NCBI RefSeq assembly: GCF_002237655.1 | Contig: NZ_NOKT01000030.1 | Span: 44,679 to 108,678, forward strand | Direction of reading: 5' to 3' | Origin: Streptomyces sp. XY006 | GTDB taxonomy: Bacteria > Actinomycetota > Actinomycetes > Streptomycetales > Streptomycetaceae | Length of the DNA: 64,000 nt | Part shown: positions 30,973 through 39,146 of the stretch, one piece after another | How the letters are laid out: every line of letters begins with the position of its first letter | How positions within the stretch are numbered: position 1 is the stretch's first letter | Made by a program: the position numbers and the translations under genes | The notes under the pieces: generated by a model | The model's input: only the letters and a program-made list of their open reading frames with translations | The model's database searches: none | What the model was told of the DNA's origin: nothing

Positions 30973-33594
30973 TCACGACTCCGCGGGATCGCGGAACCGC
31001 GTCGAGGGGCCGCCGTGCGGCGGCGGGAGGAACGGCAGGTGGGCGCCGGTGGCCGGGTCGAGGGCCGCGCCGAGCGCCAGCAGGCACCCGGCCGTTCCGG
31101 TGGCGAGGTCCATGGACAGCCGCATCATCTGGTGCCCGGGGAAGGCCAGTTGGCCCTCGTACGCCATCGAGAACCAGCCGAGCCCGGCGATCTGCCCGGC
31201 CAGCCGGTCGGGGCCGGCGCCCGGCGCGGTGGTACGGCTGAGGTGCAGGATCATTCCGGCGCGGCCCTGGAACAGCCCGGGCTGCGCGTAGAAGCGTGAG
31301 GTGGCGGCGGTGAGGACGCCGGAGCGCGCGGCCGCGAACTCCTCGGCGAGGGTGGGCGCGTGGGAGACGAGGTCGTCGAGGACCAGGCCCAGACCGGCGC
31401 TGCCGTCGCCGAGGTAGGGCAGGGTCCGCCAGCCCTCGTCGACCTCCAGCGCCCCGTTCTCGCGGGTCACGCAGGACTGCAGGTCCCGGCGCAGGGCCAC
31501 GGCCGCCGCCTCCAGCCAGGCGTCCTGGCCGGTCCACTCGTACTGCCGCAGCAGGAACAGCGCCGGCCCGGTCGCGCCCCGCAGCAGCCCGGCGCGCTGC
31601 CGTGCCGCGGCCGGGGGAGGCTCGGCGAGCCGGTGCACCAGGATCCGCGCGGCGTCGGCGGCCCGGTCGCGCAGCTCGCTCTCGCCCGTGGTGCGGGCCA
31701 GCTGCCCGAGGACCAGGCCCAGTCCGGCCAGTCCGCCGTGCAGGTCCGAGGAGAGGTTCTGCCAGCGCTCCGCGAGGATCGCCTCGATCAGGTCCAGGGC
31801 CCGCTGCCGGTGCCCGAGCCGGTCCAGGACCAGCGCGACGCCCGCGAGCCCGTCGTACAGGCCGAGGGGCGTGCCCACCGGGGCCGGGGCGGTGTGGGCC
31901 AGCAGCCAGCGCTCGCCCTCCTCGTACCGCTCGGCGCCGACGGCGTCCAGCGCGTACAGCACCCCGGCCGCGCCGTGCGCGATCCCCAGCCCGCCACCGT
32001 CGGAGAACTGGGCGACGTCCCCGGGGAAGAGCCGGTCGGTCCGCTCCGGGGTCGCCGAGGCGAGGATCGCCTTGACCATCGAGTCCCGGCTGTACGGCCA
32101 GTCGCCCGGGTCCACCGGCGAGGAGGCGGCGGCCGGCGCGCGGCCGGACACCTCCCGCGTGATCTCCGCGACCGCCTCGTCGAGGAACGCGCGCGGCACG
32201 TCCGGGAACTGCTGCGCGATCACCTCCGCCAGATGCGCCGCCTTGCCGCGGTCGACCACGAACAGCGTGGTCACCGGCAGGAACAGGGCCAGCCGCAGAC
32301 AGGCCAGCGCATAGCGGTCGACGTCCGCGCCCCGGCGGTCCGGCGGCGCGAAGAAACCGGGGTGGGCGACGACCTGACGGCCGTTCTCCCCGACCGGGGC
32401 CGCGGCCTCGAAGTCGATCAGGAAGACCGACTCCTCGTCAGGGGCGACCATGATGTTGAAGACGTGCAGGTCGTTGAAGACGATGCCGCGCGCGTGCACC
32501 GCCGCCACGGCCTCCTCCACCCGGCGGTGGACGCGCAGCGCCCACGCCGTGTACGAGGCGACGGCCTCCGGGTCGGGGTCCTGCGCCAGCAGCGGGTGCC
32601 GCTCCGCGAAGAAGGAGTTGAGCGGACGGCCCTCGACGAAGTCCATCACCAGGAAGCGGTGGCCGCCGAGCTCGAACCAGTCGCGCACCTCCGGGACCAC
32701 GCCCGTGCCCGCGACCTGCTCCAGCGCCCGCCGCTCGCGCTCCAGCCGGGCGATCGCGTCGGCGCCGTCCGAGGCGAGCCCCGCGTGCGGCCGGCCCTCC
32801 TTCAGGACGACCTTGCGCCCGTCGCGGGTGTCGGTGCCCGCGTACACCCCGCCGCCGTTGGAGAAGTGCAGTGCCTTCTCGATGCGGTACGGCAGGTCGC
32901 CGACCGTGGTGGTGTTGCGCGCGTCGAGATGCGGCTGGAGGAACGCCGGGAGCGTCACCCACTCGGGCACCTGGAAGGACGGCGACCGCCGGTCCGGCAC
33001 CAGGCGTCCCTCACCGTCGCGCACCGCCGGCACCAGCGAGCCCCGGTCGTCCACGACGAACGCGCGGGCGAACGCGCCGTACCGCACGTACAGCGGCCCT
33101 TCGCCCCAGCGCAGGTCGGTGAGGATGTACGGCCCCTCGAACCCCTCCAGCAGCGCGCCGAGCCCGCGCAGCACCTCGTGCAGCTGCTCCTCGCCGTCCG
33201 GGTAGACGGTGACGAACTTGCCGCTGCCGTCACGCGGCGCGTACTTGGTGTTGCGCAGGTGCAGCAGGTGCGGACCGGGGACGAACTTGAAGGGGATCCG
33301 CCGCTCGACGCAGTAGTCCCACACGATCCCGGAGATCTCCCCCGCGTTCGCGCGGGTCGCCGAGGCGTGGATCTTCCAGCCCTGCGCCGGGCCCTGCGCC
33401 GGCTTCCCGTCCGGGCCGAGCGGCGTCATCGTCAGCCAGTCGCCGATCCGCGCGGCCTCCCAGCCCTCGGGCACCGGCCGGCGGGCCGTCTCGTAGAGGT
33501 GCGCGGCCGTCCCCTGCCCGCCGTCGGCGAGCCGGTCCGGCGTCTCGTAGAAATGCCGGTCGGCCAGCGCGTACACCTCGTACCGCTTGTCCAT
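30973..33594 (-). CDS. ramC: Class III lanthionine synthetase (LanKC, RamC/AmfT-like)
   Basis: An 873-aa trifunctional enzyme that phosphorylates Ser/Thr, eliminates phosphate and cyclises onto Cys. Domains: N-terminal lyase (about 1-210, LHLRNTKYAPRDGSGKFVTVYP), Ser/Thr-kinase-like centre (about 225-480; VVLKEG Lys, FNDLHVFNIMV catalytic Asp and Asn, FLIDFEAA metal-binding Asp), and a LanC-like cyclase (about 540-870; DLHGGLAGLGLVLGQ). The zinc ligands of class I/II LanC are not seen, as is normal for RamC-type enzymes. GGAGGGG precedes ATG 33594. First gene of the operon with precursor and exporter. Confidence 0.95.
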   Translation of the reverse strand: MDKRYEVYALADRHFYETPDRLADGGQGTAAHLYETARRPVPEGWEAARIGDWLTMTPLGPDGKPAQGPAQGWKIHASATRANAGEISGIVWDYCVERRIPFKFVPGPHLLHLRNTKYAPRDGSGKFVTVYPDGEEQLHEVLRGLGALLEGFEGPYILTDLRWGEGPLYVRYGAFARAFVVDDRGSLVPAVRDGEGRLVPDRRSPSFQVPEWVTLPAFLQPHLDARNTTTVGDLPYRIEKALHFSNGGGVYAGTDTRDGRKVVLKEGRPHAGLASDGADAIARLERERRALEQVAGTGVVPEVRDWFELGGHRFLVMDFVEGRPLNSFFAERHPLLAQDPDPEAVASYTAWALRVHRRVEEAVAAVHARGIVFNDLHVFNIMVAPDEESVFLIDFEAAAPVGENGRQVVAHPGFFAPPDRRGADVDRYALACLRLALFLPVTTLFVVDRGKAAHLAEVIAQQFPDVPRAFLDEAVAEITREVSGRAPAAASSPVDPGDWPYSRDSMVKAILASATPERTDRLFPGDVAQFSDGGGLGIAHGAAGVLYALDAVGAERYEEGERWLLAHTAPAPVGTPLGLYDGLAGVALVLDRLGHRQRALDLIEAILAERWQNLSSDLHGGLAGLGLVLGQLARTTGESELRDRAADAARILVHRLAEPPPAAARQRAGLLRGATGPALFLLRQYEWTGQDAWLEAAAVALRRDLQSCVTRENGALEVDEGWRTLPYLGDGSAGLGLVLDDLVSHAPTLAEEFAAARSGVLTAATSRFYAQPGLFQGRAGMILHLSRTTAPGAGPDRLAGQIAGLGWFSMAYEGQLAFPGHQMMRLSMDLATGTAGCLLALGAALDPATGAHLPFLPPPHGGPSTRFRDPAES

Positions 33595-33648
33595 GCGTCC
33601 CCCTCCGTGACGAGGACCGAGCCTTCCAGCCGGCCGAGGGCCCGCACA

Positions 33649-33670
33649 GTCACGGCTGTCACGAGGTCAC
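33649..33670 (-). promoter_or_regulatory. Triple GTGAC direct repeat upstream of the synthetase gene
   Basis: On the minus strand GTGAC occurs three times, spaced GTGAC-N3-GTGAC-N4-GTGAC (33670-33649), about 55-75 bases before the synthetase ATG. The 8-9 bp period is near one helical turn. RamR-type regulators bind repeated sites upstream of ramC, so this is a candidate activator site; the similar pair before ramR supports the idea. Confidence 0.4.
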
Positions 33671-33779
33671 CGTGCGGAACGCATGCGTCAAGACATGTTC
33701 GATGCCGTTCGAGCGCAGGGGCGGGCCGGGGTCCACGGAACGCTCACAGGGGCTGCGCAGGTGTCTCATTAGCGCTGTA

Positions 33780-36233
33780 ATGGCCAACGTGGTCAGTCCG
33801 GGCGCCCGAGAACGCGGAACGCGAACGCTGCGTGCCGAAGGTGCCCTCAAAGCGGTCGCGGCCGATCAGGAGTCACCCGACCGGGTGCGCCGCGTCCTCG
33901 AACAGGCACTCGTCTTCGCCGGTGCGGCGTTCGCCGCCGTCTACACGCCCGGCGAGGACGGCGAACTGCTGTGCCTGGTCGAGTCGGCCGGGGTGCCCCG
34001 AACCCTCTACGGACTGCGCGACGGTTACCCGCGTGCCGGCCGGTCCCCGGTCGCGGTGGCCCACCGGGAGGAGCGGCCGGTCTCCCTGGGGCCGGCGGAA
34101 CTCGCCGCCCACGCCCAGTCCCGGCGCGTGCCGTCCCGCGACTTCCACCTGACGGCCCTGCCGCTGCCCGGCGACGGCGGCGGCGGCTGTCTGCTCGCCG
34201 TGAGCGAGCGTCCGGAGGGGTTCGGCGCCGACGACCGCGAGTGCCTGGAACTCGTCGCCGAGGCCGTCGCCTACACCGCACCGGCCGCGCCCGCCGAGGG
34301 CGCCGAGCTGCCGCCGGGCGCGTTCAGCCTCGCCATGGACACCGGCCGCGTCCGAGTCGGCCACGACCTGCTGGACCTGTTCGGCCTCGACCCCGTCGAC
34401 TTCGACGGCCGCGTCGAGACCCTGCTCGGCCTCACCGTGCCGGAGGACCTGCCGTCCCTGATGTCGGTCGTGGAGGCCGACCACATGTCCATCGGCGACC
34501 GGGAGCTGGAGTTCCGCGTGCTCCAGCCCACGGGGCCGCCGAAGTGGCTGCGGCTGCGCGGGCGCCTGCTGCCCGGCGGCGAGGGCCGGCCCGCGCGGCT
34601 CGTGGGCACCGTGGCCGACGCCTCCACCCTGCGCTCCGACGTCACCGACGTGGCCCGGGTGCAGCGCCTGGCCGCCGCCCTGGCCACCGCCGTCACCGTC
34701 CGCGACGTCGGCAAGGCCGTGGTCGCGGCCCTGCGCCGGCCGCTCAGGGCCGACCGGATCGCGCTCGCCGAGCTGGAGGGCGACCGGCTCGTCGTCACCG
34801 TCCTCGACCCGCCCGAACCCGAGGCCTGGCCCGAGCTGTGGCGCAGCGAATGGCGCGGGGAGTGGCCCGACGCGCCCGTGCGGGCCATGCCCACCCTCGC
34901 CGCCGCGCTGCGCGAGGGCCGGGCCCGGATCTGGCCCGCCGGCAGCCCCCTGGAACGCGCCCTCGGCGAGGTGGGGCCCGGCGGCCTCGCCGTCCTGCCG
35001 CTGCCCGCCGGGAACCGCATGGCCGGGGCCTGCCTGATCGGCTGGGACGCCCCGCACGACTTCGGCGCCGACGAACGCGCCCTGCTCACCGCCTGCGCCG
35101 GCCTCGCCGGACAGGCGCTGGTACGGGCCCGGGCCGTCGACGCCGAACACGAACTCGTCGGCATGCTGCAGCGCCAGTTGCTGCCGCGCCGCCTGCCCCG
35201 GCTGCCGGGCGCGGTGGCCGTCGCCCGCTACCTGCCCAGCACGGCCGGGCTGGAGCTCGGCGGCGACTGGTACGACGTCATCCCGCTGCCCGACCACCAC
35301 GTGGCCCTCGTCATCGGCGACGTCCAGGGCCACAGTGCCGGTGCCGCCACGCTCATGGGCCAGATGCGCACCGCCCTGCGCGCCTACGCCGTCGAGGGGC
35401 ACCCGCCGGACGTGGTGGTCGCGCACGCCAACCGGCTTCTCATGGACATGGACAGCGAACTCTTCGCCACCTGCTGCTACGTCGACCTCGACCTGGAGGA
35501 GGGGTCCGCCTGGTGCGTGCGGGCCGGGCACCTGCCGCCGGTGCTGCGCTACCCGGACGGCCGGACCGAGATCGCGGAGGCCGAGGGCGGCCCGCCCCTC
35601 GGGGTGATCACCCGGGCCGACTTCCCCATGAGCCCGCTCCGGCTGCCGCCCGGCACCCTGATCGCCCTGGCCACCGACGGCCTGGTCGAGACGCCCGACG
35701 CCGACATCGACGAGGGCATGGACCGCCTCGCCTGCCGGCTGGCCGAGACCGCCCCCGTCGACCTGGGGCTGGTCGCCGACGCCCTCCTCGGCGAGGCCCG
35801 GCGCAGCGACGACGTCGCGCTGCTCCTGCTGCGCTACGACGGCATGGACACGCGTCCGCTGCGGGAGAGCTGGACGGTGTGGCGGGTGCCGCAGGCGGTC
35901 GGGCAGGCCCGCCGTTTCGTCCGGCGCACCCTGCGCTCGTGGGGCGTCACCGAGGAGCAGGACGCCGTGCTCGTCGTCGTCTCCGAACTCGTCACCAACG
36001 CCCTCGTCCACACCGACGGCCGGGTCCGCATGGACCTCACCCTCATCAACAACCGCCTGCGGGTGGCCGTCGCCGACGCGTCCCCGCGCACCCCCGTCCG
36101 CCCCACCAGCATCGGCTGGGAGGCCACCGGGGGCCGCGGCATCCTCCTCGTCGAGGCCCTCTCGGCGACCTGGGGCACCCTGCCGGTCAGCGGCGGCAAG
36201 CAGGTGTGGGCGGAACTGGTCCTGGGCCGCTGA
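33780..36233 (+). CDS. GAF-PAS-GAF-PP2C-HATPase regulatory phosphatase/kinase
   Basis: A protein of about 817 aa joining a SpoIIE/RsbU-type PP2C phosphatase to an RsbW-like anti-sigma kinase. GAF domains (about 20-165 and 305-460) flank a PAS domain (about 180-290). PP2C follows (about 490-690) with LGGDWYDVIPL, GDVQGHSAGA, ALATDGLVETPD and DDVALLLLR. The C-terminal HATPase (about 700-817) has VSELVTNALVH and GGRGILLV. ATG 33780 is a best guess: no clear Shine-Dalgarno is seen, and an in-frame start at 33672 would extend into the shared promoter region. It is divergent from the lanthipeptide operon. Confidence 0.9.
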   Translation: MANVVSPGARERGTRTLRAEGALKAVAADQESPDRVRRVLEQALVFAGAAFAAVYTPGEDGELLCLVESAGVPRTLYGLRDGYPRAGRSPVAVAHREERPVSLGPAELAAHAQSRRVPSRDFHLTALPLPGDGGGGCLLAVSERPEGFGADDRECLELVAEAVAYTAPAAPAEGAELPPGAFSLAMDTGRVRVGHDLLDLFGLDPVDFDGRVETLLGLTVPEDLPSLMSVVEADHMSIGDRELEFRVLQPTGPPKWLRLRGRLLPGGEGRPARLVGTVADASTLRSDVTDVARVQRLAAALATAVTVRDVGKAVVAALRRPLRADRIALAELEGDRLVVTVLDPPEPEAWPELWRSEWRGEWPDAPVRAMPTLAAALREGRARIWPAGSPLERALGEVGPGGLAVLPLPAGNRMAGACLIGWDAPHDFGADERALLTACAGLAGQALVRARAVDAEHELVGMLQRQLLPRRLPRLPGAVAVARYLPSTAGLELGGDWYDVIPLPDHHVALVIGDVQGHSAGAATLMGQMRTALRAYAVEGHPPDVVVAHANRLLMDMDSELFATCCYVDLDLEEGSAWCVRAGHLPPVLRYPDGRTEIAEAEGGPPLGVITRADFPMSPLRLPPGTLIALATDGLVETPDADIDEGMDRLACRLAETAPVDLGLVADALLGEARRSDDVALLLLRYDGMDTRPLRESWTVWRVPQAVGQARRFVRRTLRSWGVTEEQDAVLVVVSELVTNALVHTDGRVRMDLTLINNRLRVAVADASPRTPVRPTSIGWEATGGRGILLVEALSATWGTLPVSGGKQVWAELVLGR

Positions 36234-36375
36234 GCGCGGAGAGCGGCCGGGCCCCGGGGGCTGGGGCGGCTTCCGGGGTCCCGGGGGCCTGCGGTAGCTC
36301 CAGGGTTCCAGGGGGTGCGGTGGCTCGGGGCTCCGGGGGCCGCATGAGCTCCGGGGCTCCGGGGGCCTGCGGGGC

Positions 36376-37071
36376 TCAGCCCAGGCGCTTCAGCAGTTCC
36401 TGGGCCAGCGGTGCCGAGGAGGCCGGGTTCTGGCCCGTGACCAGGTTGCGGTCGGTGACCACCAGCGGGGCCCACGGCTCACCCGCCCGTACGGTCACGC
36501 CCGCCTCGGTGAGACGGTCCTGCAGCAGCCACTTCGCGCGCTCGGCGAGACCGCCCTGGATCTCCTCGGCGTTGGTGAACGCCGCGACCTCGTACCCGGC
36601 GAAGGCGTTCCGGCCGTCGGCCCCCACCGCGGCCAGCAGCGCGGCGGGCCCGTGGCAGACCACACCGAGCGGAAGGCCCGACTCCAGGGCCCGGGCGAGC
36701 AGCCGGCCCGAGTCCGCGTTCACCGCGAGGTCCTCCATCGGGCCGTGGCCGCCCGGGTAGAAGACGGCCGCGTAGTCGTCCAGCCGGACGTCCTCCAGGC
36801 GGAGGGGACTGCGCAGCTCGGTGAAGGACTCCAGCGCCTTCGCGATCCGGTCGGCGTTCTCCTGGCCCCCGTTCACCTCGGGAGCCAGCGAAGCCCGGTC
36901 GACGGTGGGGACGACACCGCCGGGCGTGGCCACGACGACCTCGTGGCCGGCGGCCCGGAAGGCCTCGTAGGGGGCGACGGCCTCCTCGGCCCAGAAGCCG
37001 GTGGGGTGCTGGGAGCCGTCGGCCAGGGTCCAGCTGTCGGCGCCGGTGACGACGAAGAGGATCTTCGACAT
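36376..37071 (-). CDS. DJ-1/PfpI-family protein (class I glutamine amidotransferase-like)
   Basis: A 231-aa protein with the DJ-1/PfpI fold, close to glyoxalase III/chaperone-type members: ILFVVTGADSWTLADG, TGFWAEEAVAPYEAFRAAG, VFYPGGHGPMEDL, and the nucleophile elbow GVVCHGPAAL with the reactive Cys. The later VTGQNPASSAPLA is also typical. Members degrade methylglyoxal or repair stress damage; which applies is not shown. Start is ATG 37071. It is transcribed divergently from a LysR regulator with a clear inverted repeat between them, suggesting control by that regulator. Confidence 0.9.
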   Translation of the reverse strand: MSKILFVVTGADSWTLADGSQHPTGFWAEEAVAPYEAFRAAGHEVVVATPGGVVPTVDRASLAPEVNGGQENADRIAKALESFTELRSPLRLEDVRLDDYAAVFYPGGHGPMEDLAVNADSGRLLARALESGLPLGVVCHGPAALLAAVGADGRNAFAGYEVAAFTNAEEIQGGLAERAKWLLQDRLTEAGVTVRAGEPWAPLVVTDRNLVTGQNPASSAPLAQELLKRLG

Positions 37072-37182
37072 GGTGGTGCATCTCCGTGGGGACGGCCGCG
37101 GTGGAACAGCGCGGCAAGGGGGTTCGGACACGGACGACCGTAGGCGCCCGGACCCTCGCATTTCCAATGTCCGGACCGATGG

Positions 37183-37206
37183 CTGCCATAGAAATCCGCA
37201 TGGCAG
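37183..37206. promoter_or_regulatory. Inverted repeat operator in the PfpI/LysR divergent promoter
   Basis: CTGCCAT (37183-37189) and ATGGCAG (37200-37206) form a perfect 7-bp inverted repeat with a 10-base centre, the spacing expected of a LysR box, between the two divergent starts. Confidence 0.6.
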
Positions 37207-37227
37207 CGGGCGGTAGGCTCGGATGGT

Positions 37228-38163
37228 GTGAGACCCCTGGACCCCCTCGGCGCGGCCGGGACACCCGCGCAGCCCGACCTCAATCTGCTGCGTACCTTCC
37301 TGGCCGTCTACCGGGCCGGCTCCTTCACGGCAGCCGCGCAGCTGCTGGGCCTGTCCCAGCCGACGGTCACCACGCAGATCCGCTCGCTGGAGCGCCAGAC
37401 CCGCCGTGAGCTGTTCGAACGGCTGCCGCGCGGGGTCGCCCCGACGGCCGTGGCCGACGAGCTCGCGGCCCGGGTCGCGGGCCCTCTCGACGCACTCGCC
37501 GAAGCCACCGGGCACGGCCCCCGGCAGGAGTCGCCCGCCGAGCCGGTCCACCTCGCCGGGCCCGCCGAACTGCTGTCCACCCGGGCCCTGCCCGCCCTGG
37601 CCCCGCTGGTCACCGAGGGCGTACGGCTGCGCGTCGCCACGGGGCTGACCGAGCCCCTGCTCGACGAACTGCGCGCCGGCCGGCACGACCTGGTGATCGC
37701 CACGACCCGGCCCCGCGGCCGCACCCTGTCGGCGGAGCCGCTGACGGACGAGGAGTTCGTCCTGGTCGCCGCCCCCGCCTGGGCCGACCGGGTCGGCGGG
37801 CAGCTGGCTTCCGAGGGGCCCGCCGCACTGCACGGCGTGCCGCTGATCACGTACGCCGAGGACCTGCCCATCGTGCGCCGCTACTGGCGGCATGTCTTCG
37901 GCCGGCGTCTGAACTGCCGGGCCGCCGTCTCGGTGCCGGACCTGAGGGCCGTCCTGGCGCTGGTCACGGCCGGAGCCGGGTTCAGCGTCCTGCCCCGCTA
38001 TCTGTGCGCCGGGGAACTGGCGTCCGGCGCCCTGGTCGCCCTCGGCACCCCCGAGGACGCGCCGATCAACACCGGCTACCTCGTCCAGCGGCCCGGTACC
38101 TCCGCCAACCCGCACGTCGCCCTCGTCCGCGACCGCCTGCGCGAGGCCGGACGCACCTGGTGA
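37228..38163 (+). CDS. LysR-family transcriptional regulator
   Basis: A 311-aa LysR protein. The N-terminal winged HTH is clear (LNLLRTFLAVYRAGSFTAAA, LLGLSQPTVTTQIRSLERQ) and a periplasmic-binding-like effector domain follows (about 105-300; HDLVIATTRPRG, GAGFSVLPRYLCAGELASG). GTG 37228 has no Shine-Dalgarno, but TAGGCT at 37214-37219 sits 8 bases upstream, suggesting a leaderless or nearly leaderless mRNA. LysR genes usually control the divergent neighbour, here the DJ-1/PfpI gene, through the repeat at 37183-37206. The inducer is unknown. Confidence 0.92.
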   Translation: MRPLDPLGAAGTPAQPDLNLLRTFLAVYRAGSFTAAAQLLGLSQPTVTTQIRSLERQTRRELFERLPRGVAPTAVADELAARVAGPLDALAEATGHGPRQESPAEPVHLAGPAELLSTRALPALAPLVTEGVRLRVATGLTEPLLDELRAGRHDLVIATTRPRGRTLSAEPLTDEEFVLVAAPAWADRVGGQLASEGPAALHGVPLITYAEDLPIVRRYWRHVFGRRLNCRAAVSVPDLRAVLALVTAGAGFSVLPRYLCAGELASGALVALGTPEDAPINTGYLVQRPGTSANPHVALVRDRLREAGRTW

Positions 38164-38169
38164 TCCCGC

Positions 38170-38195
38170 GCGCGGTCCGGGTACCCGGACCGCGC
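38170..38195 (+). terminator. Perfect 26-bp palindrome after the LysR gene
   Basis: Thirteen-base arms (38170-38182 GCGCGGTCCGGGT) mirror 38183-38195 exactly. It starts 7 bases after the LysR stop and ends 41 bases before the CBS gene, consistent with a terminator. Confidence 0.65.
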
Positions 38196-38236
38196 AAGAC
38201 GGAGAGAACCGCACGAGCCGAAGGAAGAGGAACGTC

Positions 38237-38656
38237 ATGGCTCAGCACGTCCGCGACATCATGACCGGGGACCCGGTCACCGTAGAGCCGCAGACCTCCG
38301 TCGCCGAGGTGGCGCGTCTCATGCGCGACGAGGACCTCGGAGTCGTCCTGGTGACGGACGGCGACGATCTGCGCGGTGCGGTCACCGACCGCGACCTGGT
38401 GGTGCGCTGTGTCAGCCGGGGCGGCGACCCCGAGCAGATCACCGTCGCCGGCGCCTGCAGCGACGAGCTGGTCACCGTCGGCCCCGACGAGGACCTCGGC
38501 CACGCGGTGGAGCTGATGCGCGAGCACTCCGTGCGCCGGATCCCGGTCGTCGACCACGGGCACCCCGTGGGCATCGTCTCCCTCGGCGACCTGGCCATGG
38601 AACGCGACCCGGAGTCGGCGCTCGGCGACATCAGCGCCGCGCGTCCCAACACCTGA
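38237..38656 (+). CDS. Tandem CBS-domain protein
   Basis: A 139-aa soluble protein made of two CBS motifs and nothing else: VRDIMTGDPVTVEPQTSVAEVARLM with GVVLVTDGDDLRGAVTDRD, then DELVTVGPDEDLGHAVELM with RIPVVDHGHPVGIVSLGD. CBS pairs bind adenine nucleotides such as AMP or ATP and often respond to stress or energy state. ATG 38237 has a strong GAAGAGGAA site. It is flanked by terminators on both sides, so it is a single-gene unit. A partner cannot be named. Confidence 0.92.
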   Translation: MAQHVRDIMTGDPVTVEPQTSVAEVARLMRDEDLGVVLVTDGDDLRGAVTDRDLVVRCVSRGGDPEQITVAGACSDELVTVGPDEDLGHAVELMREHSVRRIPVVDHGHPVGIVSLGDLAMERDPESALGDISAARPNT

Positions 38657-38671
38657 CCACGCCGACCCGCC

Positions 38672-38709
38672 GGACGGCCCCGCGCACCCCTCCGTGCGCG
38701 GGGCCGTCC
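38672..38709 (+). terminator. Hairpin terminator after the CBS gene
   Basis: A perfect 16-bp stem (38672-38687 GGACGGCCCCGCGCAC with 38694-38709) and a 6-base loop, followed by GTTTCC, begins 16 bases after the CBS stop. Confidence 0.82.
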
Positions 38710-38860
38710 GTTTCCGTGCGCGGGCCGTCCCACGATGCGGTGAACAGCGCGACCGCGCAGGGGGGTTCGGGGAACGGGGCCCGGGCGTCCGCATCCGTGT
38801 TTGTCCGGTTTCACCCTGGGGACTCGAACACCTGCGGATGCAGAAGGAAGATGATGAGTC

Positions 38861-39043
38861 GTGACGCCCATGGACACCCCTGAGAAGACCGCCGTCCGTC
38901 GCCCGGAGACCGGCTGGTCGCAGGCACGTCGCCTGCGCGGCAAGGCCGCGCTGCGCACCTGCCTCCCCGCCGTGGAGGACCGGGCCGCTCCCGGAACTGC
39001 GCACTCCGGGCCGGAGTGGAACATCGTCCGGGGCGAGGACTGA
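38861..39043 (+). CDS. Small basic protein of unknown function
   Basis: A 60-aa protein from GTG 38861, with AGAAGGAAG ending 11 bases upstream; ATG 38870 is in frame but further from that site. The composition is Arg-, Ala- and Glu-rich (TGWSQARRLRGKAALRT) with a Trp near the C terminus. No family is recognised. Support is limited to codon composition, the ribosome-binding site and isolation between a terminator and the rmlA promoter, so it may be spurious. Confidence 0.45.
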   Translation: MTPMDTPEKTAVRRPETGWSQARRLRGKAALRTCLPAVEDRAAPGTAHSGPEWNIVRGED

Positions 39044-39111
39044 CCACTCCGTGAGAACCACTCGGTGACGCGCCGGACAACTGCGCGCGTCGACAACCGA
39101 AAGAAGTGATG

Positions 39112-39139
39112 TTCACAACCACCGGATGGCGACTAAGGT
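39112..39139 (+). promoter_or_regulatory. Promoter of rmlA, probably leaderless
   Basis: TTCACA (39112-39117) and TAAGGT (39134-39139) are spaced 16 bases, close to housekeeping -35/-10 consensus, and ATG 39147 follows 7 bases later. The transcript would start at or beside the start codon; no Shine-Dalgarno is seen. Confidence 0.55.
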
Positions 39140-39146
39140 GAGCTGA

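Noticed and set aside
33873..36011. 712-codon minus-strand frame
   Set aside because: Antisense to the complete phosphatase-kinase gene and without any recognisable domain.
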